From positions 38,058 through 102,057 of the forward strand of contig NZ_FNPC01000010.1 of assembly GCF_900107205.1 (NCBI RefSeq): a stretch of 64,000 bases of DNA, written 5' to 3'. The stretch's first letter is position 1, and each line of letters begins with the position of its first letter. Below are positions 9,985 through 19,356 of this stretch, piece after piece. A program made the position numbers and the translations under genes. The stretch comes from Halopenitus persicus. Its GTDB lineage: Archaea > Halobacteriota > Halobacteria > Halobacteriales > Haloferacaceae. The notes below the pieces were generated by a model. It worked only from the letters and a program-made list of their open reading frames with translations. It did not search any database and was not told where the DNA came from.

Positions 9985-11700
9985 ATGCGCTGTAAGATCT
10001 GCTCACTATCCGACACACAGTGGGAGGAGGGCGACCTCGACGAACACCTCCTCGCCACGCACCGGGACGAACAGCCGGCGATCCGCGCGGTCTACGCCGA
10101 CCGGTACGAACGGCTCTTCGAGGACGGCGAGCCGGTCTCCGAGCCGGACGCGGCCGCGGACGGAGCGACCGAGCCGGCAGCGGACTCGGCGGGGACCGGC
10201 GATCCCGGCGATGCGCCGACGGCCCCGCCCGCCGAGTCGGGTCCAGGATCGGCGCCCGACGCCACCCCGCCGACCGACGCCGACCCACCAACCGACGCCA
10301 GCCCGCCCACCGACGTGGAGTCCGACGTCGACTTCGAGGACAGCTACGGAAAGAAGTGGTTCATGATCGGCGTCGGCGGCGCGGGAAACAACATCCTCGA
10401 CGCGGTGTTGCTGCGCCGCGACACGCTGCGCCGGAACAACGAGAACCGCGCGCTCATCTGGGAGGGCGGGCTGGCCGGCTACGGCATCCTCAACACGAAC
10501 ATCGCCGAGCTTGAACAGACCTACTACGCCCAGGAGGAGCGGGGCTACTCGCGCCAACAGCTGATGATGAACGCGATCATCGGCCAGGGAGCCCACGGCT
10601 ACCAGGGGATGGGTCGTCGGTGGGACCACGGCAAGCAGGTGATGGAGCGGGACTTCGAGGACGGCCGGAACCCCTTCCGGGAGCGGTGGGACATGGACCC
10701 CCAGACGATCCAGGACGCGCAGGCGATCATGTTCGTCCACAGCGTCACGAAGGGCACCGGTTGCGGATCCACGCCGGTGCTGGCCCGAAAGATCCGCGAG
10801 GAGGTGCTCAACAACGATTACGTCATCTCCAAGGCGCTGCTGTCGTCCGTCGTGATCCCCTCCGAGGGCGGGAACGACGGAATGTCCGGCGGGAAGGCGC
10901 GCGTGAACGGCGTCGTGGGACTGGCCAGGATGTCGGCAGCGGTCGACGCGATCGTCCCGTTCGACAACGAACGGCTCGAGGCCGCCGGCGCGGACATCAC
11001 CCCCCGGATCGACGGGCTCCAGGAGTACAACCCGCCACACTACGCCGACCTCAACCGGCCGCTCGTGGCCTTTCTGGAGGCGTTCACGATGTCGTCGACG
11101 CCGCAGTTCGTCAAGCAGGACGCGTCGATGTCGATCCACGGCGACGTCTTCGACGTCGCGGACAGCTTCCGCCCCGTCGAGGACAAGTACCCGCTCGACC
11201 TCGACGCCGACCACCGGCCGGCCGTGATCCTCGCGCCGGTGCTCGGCCGGGCGCGCGGCGAGACGATCAACCGCTCGCAGCTGGAGACGCTCATCTCGAA
11301 CGCGCTGTACCAGAACCGGCTCGCGAAGTTCGACCCCGAGACGGCGTGGGGCGGCACCTTCCTGCTGTATGGACCGGAACGGAAGATGGACGAGGTCTCA
11401 CGGCTCGTCTCCGACGGCGTCGCGCGGGACATCCTCGCCAGCGAGGACTTCCTCGACGCCGCCAACCAGCCGGGGACGGAGTCGGTCGACATCCACGTCG
11501 AGCAGCTCGTCACGCCCGACCTCGACGACGTCTACCTGTGGGGGACGCTGTGGAACCCGCGGATGCCCTCGCTGGAGCGGATGTACGACCACGCGAAGAA
11601 CATCAAGGAGGGGAACAGCCAGCAGGCGGAGAACCTCCGGGAGATCTGGGAGTACGTCGAACCGCTGTTCTCCTGTCTCGGCCGGGAGAACATGGCCTGA
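9985..11700 (+). CDS. Divergent tubulin/FtsZ-superfamily GTPase with N-terminal zinc finger
   Basis: 571 residues. A C2H2-like finger opens the protein (Cys3, Cys6, His21, His26), followed by a Pro/Asp/Ala-rich linker to about residue 118. The GTPase domain starts with MIGVGGAGNNILDAV (T1-like loop near residue 129); the tubulin signature loop is TKGTGCGSTP near residue 256, a variant of GGGTGSG. The expected T7 region reads HYADLNRPLVAFLEAF and differs from FtsZ. It is not a canonical FtsZ or CetZ: longer, fused to a finger, with large insertions. The next gene starts 6 bp after its stop, so they are cotranscribed. Confidence 0.8.
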   Translation: MRCKICSLSDTQWEEGDLDEHLLATHRDEQPAIRAVYADRYERLFEDGEPVSEPDAAADGATEPAADSAGTGDPGDAPTAPPAESGPGSAPDATPPTDADPPTDASPPTDVESDVDFEDSYGKKWFMIGVGGAGNNILDAVLLRRDTLRRNNENRALIWEGGLAGYGILNTNIAELEQTYYAQEERGYSRQQLMMNAIIGQGAHGYQGMGRRWDHGKQVMERDFEDGRNPFRERWDMDPQTIQDAQAIMFVHSVTKGTGCGSTPVLARKIREEVLNNDYVISKALLSSVVIPSEGGNDGMSGGKARVNGVVGLARMSAAVDAIVPFDNERLEAAGADITPRIDGLQEYNPPHYADLNRPLVAFLEAFTMSSTPQFVKQDASMSIHGDVFDVADSFRPVEDKYPLDLDADHRPAVILAPVLGRARGETINRSQLETLISNALYQNRLAKFDPETAWGGTFLLYGPERKMDEVSRLVSDGVARDILASEDFLDAANQPGTESVDIHVEQLVTPDLDDVYLWGTLWNPRMPSLERMYDHAKNIKEGNSQQAENLREIWEYVEPLFSCLGRENMA

Positions 11701-11706
11701 GCACCG

Positions 11707-13284
11707 ATGACGACGAGCATCCTGCCGGTCGTCCTGCTCGGCCTCTTCGACCGGTCGAGCGACGACGGCGACGACATCGACCGGATCGCGGACCGGTTGG
11801 GCGCGTCCCCGTCCGCGACCGACGTCGAACGGCGGCTCGATTCGCTCGGGCAGTCGATCGACCGGATCGTGTCCGCCGCCGACCTGCCGGATTCGCAGGA
11901 GCCGTCGCCCGACTCCGACCCGGTCTCGAAGGCCGAGTCGCTGCGGCGCGCGATCGAGACGGACCGCATCCGGATCGAGGAGGCGACGCCGGGGCGCGCG
12001 GGCGGACGCGACGGGGCGGCGACCGAGGCCGAAACGGTGCGGCAGGCGGCCCGGAGCGTCTCCCGGGACGTCCGCCCCAGCGCGTCGGTCTCCGGCCGGC
12101 TGCTCGACCAGCTGGCCGGGGCGCGGCGGGCCTCCGAATCGCAGATCGAGGAGACGCTGCAGGAGGCTCTCGATCGGCTCGACGAACACGAACGCGCGAG
12201 CGACGTCGTCGACCGAACCGACGGGATCGATTCGGTCGCGGAACTCGCCGAGCGCCGACGGTCCCAGTCGCGCCGCCGTCGGCGCGAGGAGAGCGACCGC
12301 GACCGACTGCGCGAGGCGGTGTCGGAGCTGCTCACGGCGGTCGACGTCGAGGTGACCGAGGACGACGACCTCGACCGCCGGGTCCGCGAGGCGACGCGGA
12401 AGGTCCGCGAGCGCGAGTCCGGGTTCGACGCCGATCCGAACGCCGGATCGTTCGACCGGGGCGCGAAACCCGAGGCGGCTCGGTTCGACGCCGCGGCCAC
12501 GGCGGATTCCGGGAGGGGAACCGACGAGGACGCCGTGACGGGCGCCGGCGGGGACGCCGTGACGGGCGCAGACGAGGACGCCGACGAGGACGTGCGGACC
12601 GCCGTCAGGCGCGCCCGCGAGTCCGCGACGCCGCGGTCGCGCGAGGCGCGCGACCTCTTCGAGGCGCTCGAAGCGGGGCGCACCGATCCGGCGGCGGACG
12701 CGCTCGAGACGGCGGCCACGCGGCTCGACGAGATGGCCACCGCACGGAGCATGCTCGACAGCGTTTCCCCCGGCGACGTCTCCGAACTCGCCACGTCGAT
12801 CGACGACCGGCTGGCGGACCACGACGGTCCGGTCGCCGACCGGCTGGCGGAGCGCGTCGAGGAACTCGAGTCGCGACTCGACCGGATCGACGAGACGAAC
12901 CGCGTCCTCCTGTTTGCGGCCCACGAGGAGCTGACCTTCTATGACCGACAGCTGCTGGCCACGTTGGACTCGGCCGATGACTCCGGAAACGGGGCCGCGA
13001 CCGACGCGGAGGCCGTCAGCGAGCGCGTGTCGTCGCTGCGCGAGCGCCGCGAGACGATCGAAACCGACTACGTCGAGGAGCGGTCGGACCACAACCACAG
13101 CATCCCGCTGTACTTCCTGTCGATCGCGGACACGTACCTCACCGAGGCCGAGGACCGGCTGGATGCCGGGCGACCGGAGCGGGCCGCCGGAATCTGTGCG
13201 GTGACCGAGGCCGTCATCGATCACGTCGAGGGGCTCTACGACCAGAACCAGTACAGCGTGATGTTGCGAAGCCTCCGCGGTTAG
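11707..13284 (+). CDS. Soluble coiled-coil protein of the tubulin-like cluster
   Basis: 525 residues, unknown. After a short hydrophobic start (ILPVVLLGLF) the whole protein is Arg/Asp/Glu-rich helix with heptad-like patterns and an acidic linker around residues 245-300. The C-terminal 100 residues are more globular (LYFLSIADTYLTEAEDRLDAG). No catalytic motif is visible. Six bases separate it from the upstream GTPase gene, so it is likely a partner that binds or links the filament-type protein; that role is inference. Confidence 0.65.
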   Translation: MTTSILPVVLLGLFDRSSDDGDDIDRIADRLGASPSATDVERRLDSLGQSIDRIVSAADLPDSQEPSPDSDPVSKAESLRRAIETDRIRIEEATPGRAGGRDGAATEAETVRQAARSVSRDVRPSASVSGRLLDQLAGARRASESQIEETLQEALDRLDEHERASDVVDRTDGIDSVAELAERRRSQSRRRRREESDRDRLREAVSELLTAVDVEVTEDDDLDRRVREATRKVRERESGFDADPNAGSFDRGAKPEAARFDAAATADSGRGTDEDAVTGAGGDAVTGADEDADEDVRTAVRRARESATPRSREARDLFEALEAGRTDPAADALETAATRLDEMATARSMLDSVSPGDVSELATSIDDRLADHDGPVADRLAERVEELESRLDRIDETNRVLLFAAHEELTFYDRQLLATLDSADDSGNGAATDAEAVSERVSSLRERRETIETDYVEERSDHNHSIPLYFLSIADTYLTEAEDRLDAGRPERAAGICAVTEAVIDHVEGLYDQNQYSVMLRSLRG

Positions 13285-13523
13285 GCGTCGGCACCGCCGG
13301 TGAGGCCGCTGTCGGTGGGACCGCTTCCGGTGGGGTCGCTGCCGATGAGGACGCTGCCGGTGAGCACCGCCAGTCAAGCACCCCCGGTAAGGGACGCCAG
13401 TCGGTAAGGACCGCCAGTCGGTCATATGGCCGGCGACGAAACCGGCCGACACTGCCGGGGATCCACTCGCGCACTCGGAAGATATATGTGGTAGTTTACA
13501 GACGTATTAGCTGACTTTCGGGT
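13285..13523. promoter_or_regulatory. Repeat-rich spacer with promoter for the second tubulin-like operon
   Basis: About 240 bp without a gene. 13290-13430 holds irregular short repeats such as CGCCAGTCGGTAAGG. GATATATGTG at 13481-13490 is a TATA-like element about 38 nt before the ATG at 13524, which suggests the eight genes from 13524 to 26234 have their own start. Confidence 0.5.
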
Positions 13524-14702
13524 ATGGTGTATCTATTCGTGGGTACGGGACAGGCGGGCAGCGCCCTGGTGGACGAGGTGTTCGCCCACGAGGGCATCCG
13601 CATCGAAGCGGCACCGCTCGCGTTGAACTCCACGGTGCGCGACCTCGAGAACCTCACACACATCGAGGACGACGAGTGGATCGGGGTCTCGGAGACCGAC
13701 GGGCTGGTTCCGGGGACCCAGGCGGGGTTCGAGGAGGTCGTCACCGGCGGGTTCGGACGGCGGCCGCGACGCGCGAACGACGTGATGGAACGGCACGGAC
13801 AACAGCTCGTTCCGATGCTCGAGGAGCGCTTCGGCGAGGAGGGGAACGTTCCGTTCGCGTTCGTCTTCCTCGGGCTCGGCGGCGGCACGGGATGCGGGAT
13901 CGCCCCGCACGTCGTGGACGCGATCCGCCGATACGCGGCCGGCGACGTCAAGGTGATCGCCGTCGCCGTGTTGCCGAACACGCAGGAGTCGGTCCACGTG
14001 CGCGACGACGAGGAGGAGACGGTGAGTGCCGGCCGGCAGGCCTCGAACGCGGTCTACGGACTCGACCGGCTCGAGGAGACGGTCGACGGGATCCTGTTGG
14101 TCGACAACCAGCGGCTCGGATACGAGGACTCCGCCGAGGGCCGGTTCGCGGAGTACAACGAGTACGTCGCCGGGTCGGTCGTCGACCTGGTCTCGGGCCC
14201 CGTCGTCGAGCGGATCGACCCGGGCGAGTACGACGAGATCGACGCGCCGATCATCGACATCCAGGACATCGTCACCTCGCTGTCGTTCGGGGCCGGCCCG
14301 GACGGGGAGCCGGGATACGGGACGATCGGCCGCTCGATCGAGATGACGATGTCGCTGCCGGGATACTTCCTCCCGGTCATCGGCGACCAGCAGGTCGACG
14401 CGGCCGAGCTCGCGTATCTCGCGCAGGCCAAACAGAGCGTCGACGACGTCACCTTCGGGGACGCGAGGAAGGCGATCGGCCACGTCCGCGCGCCCCGGAA
14501 GTACATCGCCGACCCCGAGTATCAGATCGAGATCTCGGAGGTCCGCCGCCGGCTGAACGAGCACTGTTCGGAGGTGAACCTCGGGATGGTGCCCACGAGC
14601 CGCAACCTCGTGTCGTGTACGACGGTGTACACGTTCGAGCGAACCGACCTCGACCGGATCCGGGAGATCGAGGAGATAGCCGACACGTATGAAGCGGCCT
14701 GA
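13524..14702 (+). CDS. Tubulin/FtsZ-superfamily GTPase
   Basis: 392 residues, close to FtsZ/CetZ length. T1-like loop VGTGQAGSALVDEV at residues 6-19; signature loop GLGGGTGCGIAP near residue 119; a T7-like acidic segment IDIQDIV near residue 250, in the place of the FtsZ/tubulin catalytic loop. The N-terminus resembles CetZ (GFGQAG) more than FtsZ, but the body differs from the canonical CetZ I know. It should bind GTP and polymerise; function inferred. It overlaps the next gene by 14 bp. Together with two other tubulin-like genes within 10 kb, this points to a multi-tubulin assembly. Confidence 0.82.
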   Translation: MVYLFVGTGQAGSALVDEVFAHEGIRIEAAPLALNSTVRDLENLTHIEDDEWIGVSETDGLVPGTQAGFEEVVTGGFGRRPRRANDVMERHGQQLVPMLEERFGEEGNVPFAFVFLGLGGGTGCGIAPHVVDAIRRYAAGDVKVIAVAVLPNTQESVHVRDDEEETVSAGRQASNAVYGLDRLEETVDGILLVDNQRLGYEDSAEGRFAEYNEYVAGSVVDLVSGPVVERIDPGEYDEIDAPIIDIQDIVTSLSFGAGPDGEPGYGTIGRSIEMTMSLPGYFLPVIGDQQVDAAELAYLAQAKQSVDDVTFGDARKAIGHVRAPRKYIADPEYQIEISEVRRRLNEHCSEVNLGMVPTSRNLVSCTTVYTFERTDLDRIREIEEIADTYEAA

Positions 14703-14946
14703 CCGTCCCGCCCACCAGTTCGCCATCGCGATCGCGCTCGGCAGCGCCGCCGTCGTCGCGGTCCTGCTGTTCCTCCCGCTCACGGCCGGGAGCGACCCCG
14801 CCTCGCGGCTGGCGACGGCGAAGGCCGCGGTCTCGCTCGCCGACCAGCTACCGCTGCTGGTCGGCGTCGGCGCGGGGTTCGGGCTCGCCGCCGGCTCCGT
14901 GATCGGCGGCCTCCGTGCGTACCACCAGGAGGTGGAGGACAGATGA
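14689..14946 (+). CDS. Small two-TM membrane protein
   Basis: 85 residues with two hydrophobic helices (about 13-33 and 53-77) and short charged ends. Its start lies within the end of the tubulin-like gene and its stop overlaps the next start (ATGA), so translation is coupled on both sides. No family recognised. It could anchor or regulate the neighbouring filament protein; this is inference from context. Confidence 0.7.
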   Translation: MKRPDRPAHQFAIAIALGSAAVVAVLLFLPLTAGSDPASRLATAKAAVSLADQLPLLVGVGAGFGLAAGSVIGGLRAYHQEVEDR

Positions 14947-16040
14947 GGTCGACTGAAGGACAGCTGCGGTCGACGCGATCCCGGATTCTGGCCGGCCTCG
15001 TCGCCTGCTGGCTGGTCGTCGCCTTGGCGAGCGGCGGCGCGGTCGCCGGGGTCGCGGCCGACGTCGGCTATCAGGATGCGGACGCGGCGTGTTCGAGCGA
15101 CGCGGCGACGAGCGAGTTCTCGATGCTCCTGCTGCTCCAGAACGGCGACGTTGTCGGTCCCGGAGAGACGGTCGAGCTGTATCCGGGAACGGAAGCACGC
15201 GTCGTGTTCTGTGGGGGAAGCGGCGAGGAACCGGCCGGTGACGCGTGGACCCTTGCGGACGCCGAAGAGCTGTCGATCGAGGGGTCCGGCGAGTATCACT
15301 ACACGGTGCGAACCGGGGACGTCGCCTTCGAGGGCGACATCGCGACGTTCGAGGAGCAACGCGAGGGCGTCGAGGGGCCGACGCTGACGATCGTGACGCC
15401 CCAGCGGACGACGCTGTCGTACCTCGACGATCCGGTCACCCTGCGGTTCGTGACCGGAAGCGACAACGGCGGGCCGATCGCGGAGGAGCTGGCGGCGTAC
15501 AACCGGTCGCTGACGGACGCGGCCCGGATCCGGACGACCCTCTCGGAGGCGGCCAACTCGTCGTCGCCGACCGGCGCCGACGGCAACGTGACGGCGGCGA
15601 GCAAGACGCGACGCGATCTGAACGCCGCCGGCGAAAACCTCTCCGGCGCGCTCTTCGTCGCCGCCCAGAACGGAACCGCCGGCGCGGCGCAGGGGTTCGT
15701 TCGGCACGAGGCCCACCACGAACGGACGCTCGCGGCGCTTGATGCGTCGGTCGAGCGCTACCTCGCCGCCGCCCAAGCGGAGGCCCGCACCGCGAGGCTG
15801 ACCGCCATCGGCGCGCTACTCGGGTCGTTCCTCCTGTTCGGCGCGGTCGGGGGCGGGATCGGCCAGTGGATCGCGAAACGTGACCTCGAGTCGATCCGCC
15901 GGGAACGACGGCGACGGAGCTCGGTGGAGTACGGCTGGAGCGATCTGAAGAAGGCGTTCGCCATCGCTGCCCTCGGCGTCATCGCCGGAACGGTGCTGTC
16001 GGTCCTGCTCGGATCGACGCTCCTGGAGGTGCTCCTATGA
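14943..16040 (+). CDS. Secreted-domain protein with two C-terminal TM helices
   Basis: 365 residues. An N-terminal signal or anchor segment (about 15-40) is followed by an extracellular domain with two cysteines (near residues 50 and 83, possibly a disulfide) and N-glycosylation-type NXS/T sites. A helical region leads to two TM helices (about 280-302 and 340-362), joined by a basic loop with RRERRRRS. The short cytoplasmic loop between the TMs is the only part reachable from inside. Overlaps both neighbours by 4 bp. No family recognised. Confidence 0.65.
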   Translation: MRSTEGQLRSTRSRILAGLVACWLVVALASGGAVAGVAADVGYQDADAACSSDAATSEFSMLLLLQNGDVVGPGETVELYPGTEARVVFCGGSGEEPAGDAWTLADAEELSIEGSGEYHYTVRTGDVAFEGDIATFEEQREGVEGPTLTIVTPQRTTLSYLDDPVTLRFVTGSDNGGPIAEELAAYNRSLTDAARIRTTLSEAANSSSPTGADGNVTAASKTRRDLNAAGENLSGALFVAAQNGTAGAAQGFVRHEAHHERTLAALDASVERYLAAAQAEARTARLTAIGALLGSFLLFGAVGGGIGQWIAKRDLESIRRERRRRSSVEYGWSDLKKAFAIAALGVIAGTVLSVLLGSTLLEVLL

Positions 16041-18115
16041 AGAACAACGTTCGATACACGCTACAGATCGGTGGCATCGTGCTGGTGACGACGATCCTCG
16101 GGTTGGGTGCGTTCTGGTATTTCGGCTCGGAGGTCGGTTTTTACGCCCTGATCGTCGCGATCCCGACGGTCGTGATCGGTGCGGCGATCGTCTACGCCCG
16201 GCAGTCGTCCGCGACCGGCGGGGGCGGGACGACCCAGTACTTCGAGGGCAAGGCCCAACGCGTCGGCGAGGACGTCAGGGACCTGCTCCGGGAGTACGAC
16301 CGGCTCGCCGGCGAGCTGTCGGAGTGGGACACCGACCCGATCGAGGAGGAAGTGACCTATCTGCTCGACCAGCTCGCGGAGGCGGGCGTCGAGTTCGACC
16401 GAGCGGCGAACCGCTTCGAGGTGACCGGGACCGGCGAGGTCCGCGACCTCGAGCGACTCGAGGACCGCGTCTCGGAGCTGCGATCGGAGATCGCCGACTC
16501 GGCACGGACGCACGTCCACACGAAGCTCGAGGACTGCGCGGACGCGCAGCGCCGACTCAAGGATGCCGGACTGATCGACCGCGTTCGTGAACCGCAGGCC
16601 CCCGACGGGAACTCGTTCGGGGCGCTGCTGGACGCGATCGACGACGCCGATGCGGCGATGGACGCGGCGATCGACGACGCCGCCGCCGAGCTCGACGCCA
16701 TCGCCGAGGCGACCGACGCTCCGCTCGACCCGATCGACCGTGGCGTCGGCCGGGCCGACGACGCCCTCGCGGAGGGCGAGTACCACGCCGTGGCCGACGC
16801 GCTGTTGGACGCACGGGACGACCTCGAGCGGGACCTCTCGACGGACTTCGAGAGCGAGCGGTCGAGCCTCGAGTCGTTCGTCGACACCGCCGCCTCGTCG
16901 GTGGTGACCGACTACGTCTCGCCGGCCCTTCTCGAGGAGCTCGAGGACGTCCACGAGGAGCTCGAGACGGTCGATTCCGCGCTGGATATGGCGCGGGTCC
17001 GGGAGCTCACCGAGGAGACGCGCTCCGTCTGCACCGAGATGATCGAGTCGATGAGCACGGAGCTCGACGAGCATCTCCGGACCCTCGCGAACGCGGACGT
17101 GCCGGACGACTACTACGAGTACCAGTCGGCGGCCGACGAGTCGTACGTGAGCGATTTGCGGGCCGCAAGCGACCTCGATGACTACCGGTCGGTTTGGCTC
17201 AACGCGGCGGGCGAGCTGTCGGCGGCGATCGACGCCGTCGAGGAGAAGGCGGCCGTCGCGGAGGCGTACGGGACGGTCGAGGACGACATCACGGAGACGC
17301 TGCGCGCGACCGGCCGCGTGGAGGGCGACGACCTCCACGTCAAACAGACGGCCGCGTTCCTGGAGCTGTACGCCGACCTGCACGAGGACGTCAGCTACGA
17401 GCCCTCGACGCCGGCGCTCGTCGCCGAGGACTTCGGCGAGGCCTACGACGTCACCGTGCAGGCCGGCTTCGACGAGGGCGGGCCAAAACGGCGGATCGAC
17501 GTCTCGCTCGTCGGCGGCTCCCTCGAGGAGTCGCGGACGATCGAGACCCACCTCCTCGACGTCGTCACCTTCGAGGAGGTTCCCTACGGCGAGTACGACC
17601 TCACCGTCACGACCGACGAGGAGGGATACGGCTCCGTCGAGCGGGAGGTCGTGGTCGACGAGGACGTCGAGCTGGAGGCGACGGTCCCGGAGATCGCGCT
17701 CCGCGAGGAGGTCTGTGCGGGGATCGAGGACGACGCACGCGAGGCGCTGCCGGACGCCCGCGACCTCTTCGAGTCCGAGTACGGCGAGACGGAGTACCTC
17801 TCGACGTCGATGGACTTCCCGATGAGCGACCGATTCCTGCCGTGTCTGCTCGCGCTGTGGGCCGAGGAGGAGGGACTGACCGCCACGCGGGCCGACGGCG
17901 AGGTCCTGGTCTACGACGGCGAGCAGTTCGGCAACCGGCTCGCGAACATCGTTCGCCACAACCTCGCGGAGGGGGAGTCGATCCCCTACACGCAGATCCG
18001 CAACCGGTATCTCGCGGTGCCGGCCCCCGACGAACTGATCGTCGACACCCTCCAGGAATCGCCCGTCGCCTCGGACGTCGAGTGTGACGAGACCGAAGTG
18101 ACGAAGGTGGCGTAA
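16037..18115 (+). CDS. Membrane-anchored coiled-coil protein with cytoplasmic beta domain
   Basis: 692 residues. Two TM helices at the N-terminus (about 9-30 and 34-56), then a long helical, Asp/Glu-rich region (about 70-460), a beta-rich segment of about 90 residues resembling CnaB/carboxypeptidase-regulatory folds (RRIDVSLVGGSLEESRT ... FEEVPYGEYDLTV), and a C-terminal domain with YTQIRNRYLAVPAP. With the two TMs forming a hairpin the bulk is probably cytoplasmic. No catalytic residues visible. It sits just before the third tubulin-like gene (14 bp gap). Confidence 0.65.
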   Translation: MKNNVRYTLQIGGIVLVTTILGLGAFWYFGSEVGFYALIVAIPTVVIGAAIVYARQSSATGGGGTTQYFEGKAQRVGEDVRDLLREYDRLAGELSEWDTDPIEEEVTYLLDQLAEAGVEFDRAANRFEVTGTGEVRDLERLEDRVSELRSEIADSARTHVHTKLEDCADAQRRLKDAGLIDRVREPQAPDGNSFGALLDAIDDADAAMDAAIDDAAAELDAIAEATDAPLDPIDRGVGRADDALAEGEYHAVADALLDARDDLERDLSTDFESERSSLESFVDTAASSVVTDYVSPALLEELEDVHEELETVDSALDMARVRELTEETRSVCTEMIESMSTELDEHLRTLANADVPDDYYEYQSAADESYVSDLRAASDLDDYRSVWLNAAGELSAAIDAVEEKAAVAEAYGTVEDDITETLRATGRVEGDDLHVKQTAAFLELYADLHEDVSYEPSTPALVAEDFGEAYDVTVQAGFDEGGPKRRIDVSLVGGSLEESRTIETHLLDVVTFEEVPYGEYDLTVTTDEEGYGSVEREVVVDEDVELEATVPEIALREEVCAGIEDDAREALPDARDLFESEYGETEYLSTSMDFPMSDRFLPCLLALWAEEEGLTATRADGEVLVYDGEQFGNRLANIVRHNLAEGESIPYTQIRNRYLAVPAPDELIVDTLQESPVASDVECDETEVTKVA

Positions 18116-18129
18116 CCCCACAACAAAGC

Positions 18130-19356
18130 ATGTCACGACAACAACGAACCGACACGTACACGCGCTGGGCAGTCATCGCATCCGGGGAGGGCGGCGGCCG
18201 CATCGCCTCGCAGTTCTTCAACCGCCGGGAGAACCCCGGCGTCGAGGACCGGATCCTCGTGATGAACACGAACCGGACGGACATCCGGAACACGATCGAC
18301 CGCCTCGAGAACAACCTCGGGGACTCCGACTCGCTGGGCGACCACGCGATGGTCTTCGGCAGCGACGAGGGCGCGGGCAACGTCTTCGCCGACGGCGAGC
18401 GGCTCGCCGAGGAGAGCATCGACGAGATCATCCGCTCGATCCGCGGCGTGGTCCCGACCGCCGACGCGTTCATGCACATCGCGACGCTTGGCGGCGGCAC
18501 CGGAAACGGGTCGATCCCCTACACGATCCGGACGTTCAAGAACGGGATCGACAGCGACGCCTACGAGCCGTGGATGGAGGACGTCATCCACGCGGCGATC
18601 GGCGTCTGGCCCTACGAGGACGAGCCGCCCCAACAGCAGTTCAACGCGGTCTGTGGCCTCTCCCGGCTGCTTCGAATGCCCGACGGGACCCAGAACGCGG
18701 ACATGGTCCTGCTCGGCGCGAACACCCACATCGCCCAGATGGGCGGCGACGACGACCCCCACGGCCATCCGAACGACGTCGTCAACGAGCGGCTGATCGA
18801 GGCGTTCGACCTGATGATCAGCGCGGGCCGGGAGACCCAGGGCGTGATCGACGTGCAGGACTACGTGAGCGTGCCCTCCCAGATCGGCGCCTACCACTTC
18901 ACGCCCGCCATCGCGACGGACATGAACGCGAACGTCTACGACATCGAGTACATGTTCGAGAAGGCCGCGGAGAACGCCTTCGTCCCGATGGACGTCTCGA
19001 CGACGAAGACGGCGTTCGCCATCGTTCGGGTTCCCCGCGGGCTCGCCGACGACGAGGACTTCAGCGAGAACGCGGTCAACTCCGCCTTCGAGTCCTGGAA
19101 GCGCGAGCGGGGGATCGACGCGCCGGGGATGTCGACGGTCTCCATCGCGGACGGCGCCCGCGGCAAGGTCGACGTCCTCCTGCTGTTGGGGGGCTTCGAC
19201 CTGGAGCCGCTGCTCGACCGCTCCTGGGACGCCTTCGAGACGCACAAGACGCGGCTCGAGCGGGGCCGGCGGCTCGGCAACGCGTCGATCGCGGCCGAGG
19301 AGATGGACCGGATCGAGGAGAACCTCGACGAGTACATCAGGTTCCTGGAGGAGTGA
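18130..19356 (+). CDS. Tubulin/FtsZ-superfamily GTPase
   Basis: 408 residues. The nucleotide-binding start reads AVIASGEGGGRIASQF (T1-like, near residue 18), the signature loop is TLGGGTGNGSIPY near residue 121, and the T7-like segment is IDVQDYV near residue 240, nearly the same as in the 392-residue paralogue. It differs from FtsZ and CetZ in the surrounding sequence. Predicted to bind GTP and form polymers. Its stop codon is directly followed by the ATG of the 1074-residue membrane protein, so the two are translationally linked. Confidence 0.8.
   Translation: MSRQQRTDTYTRWAVIASGEGGGRIASQFFNRRENPGVEDRILVMNTNRTDIRNTIDRLENNLGDSDSLGDHAMVFGSDEGAGNVFADGERLAEESIDEIIRSIRGVVPTADAFMHIATLGGGTGNGSIPYTIRTFKNGIDSDAYEPWMEDVIHAAIGVWPYEDEPPQQQFNAVCGLSRLLRMPDGTQNADMVLLGANTHIAQMGGDDDPHGHPNDVVNERLIEAFDLMISAGRETQGVIDVQDYVSVPSQIGAYHFTPAIATDMNANVYDIEYMFEKAAENAFVPMDVSTTKTAFAIVRVPRGLADDEDFSENAVNSAFESWKRERGIDAPGMSTVSIADGARGKVDVLLLLGGFDLEPLLDRSWDAFETHKTRLERGRRLGNASIAAEEMDRIEENLDEYIRFLEE

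Noticed and set aside
13524..19356. Calling the tubulin-like genes ftsZ or cetZ
   Set aside because: Signature loops match the superfamily, but the bodies, lengths and neighbours do not match canonical FtsZ1, FtsZ2 or CetZ as I know them.
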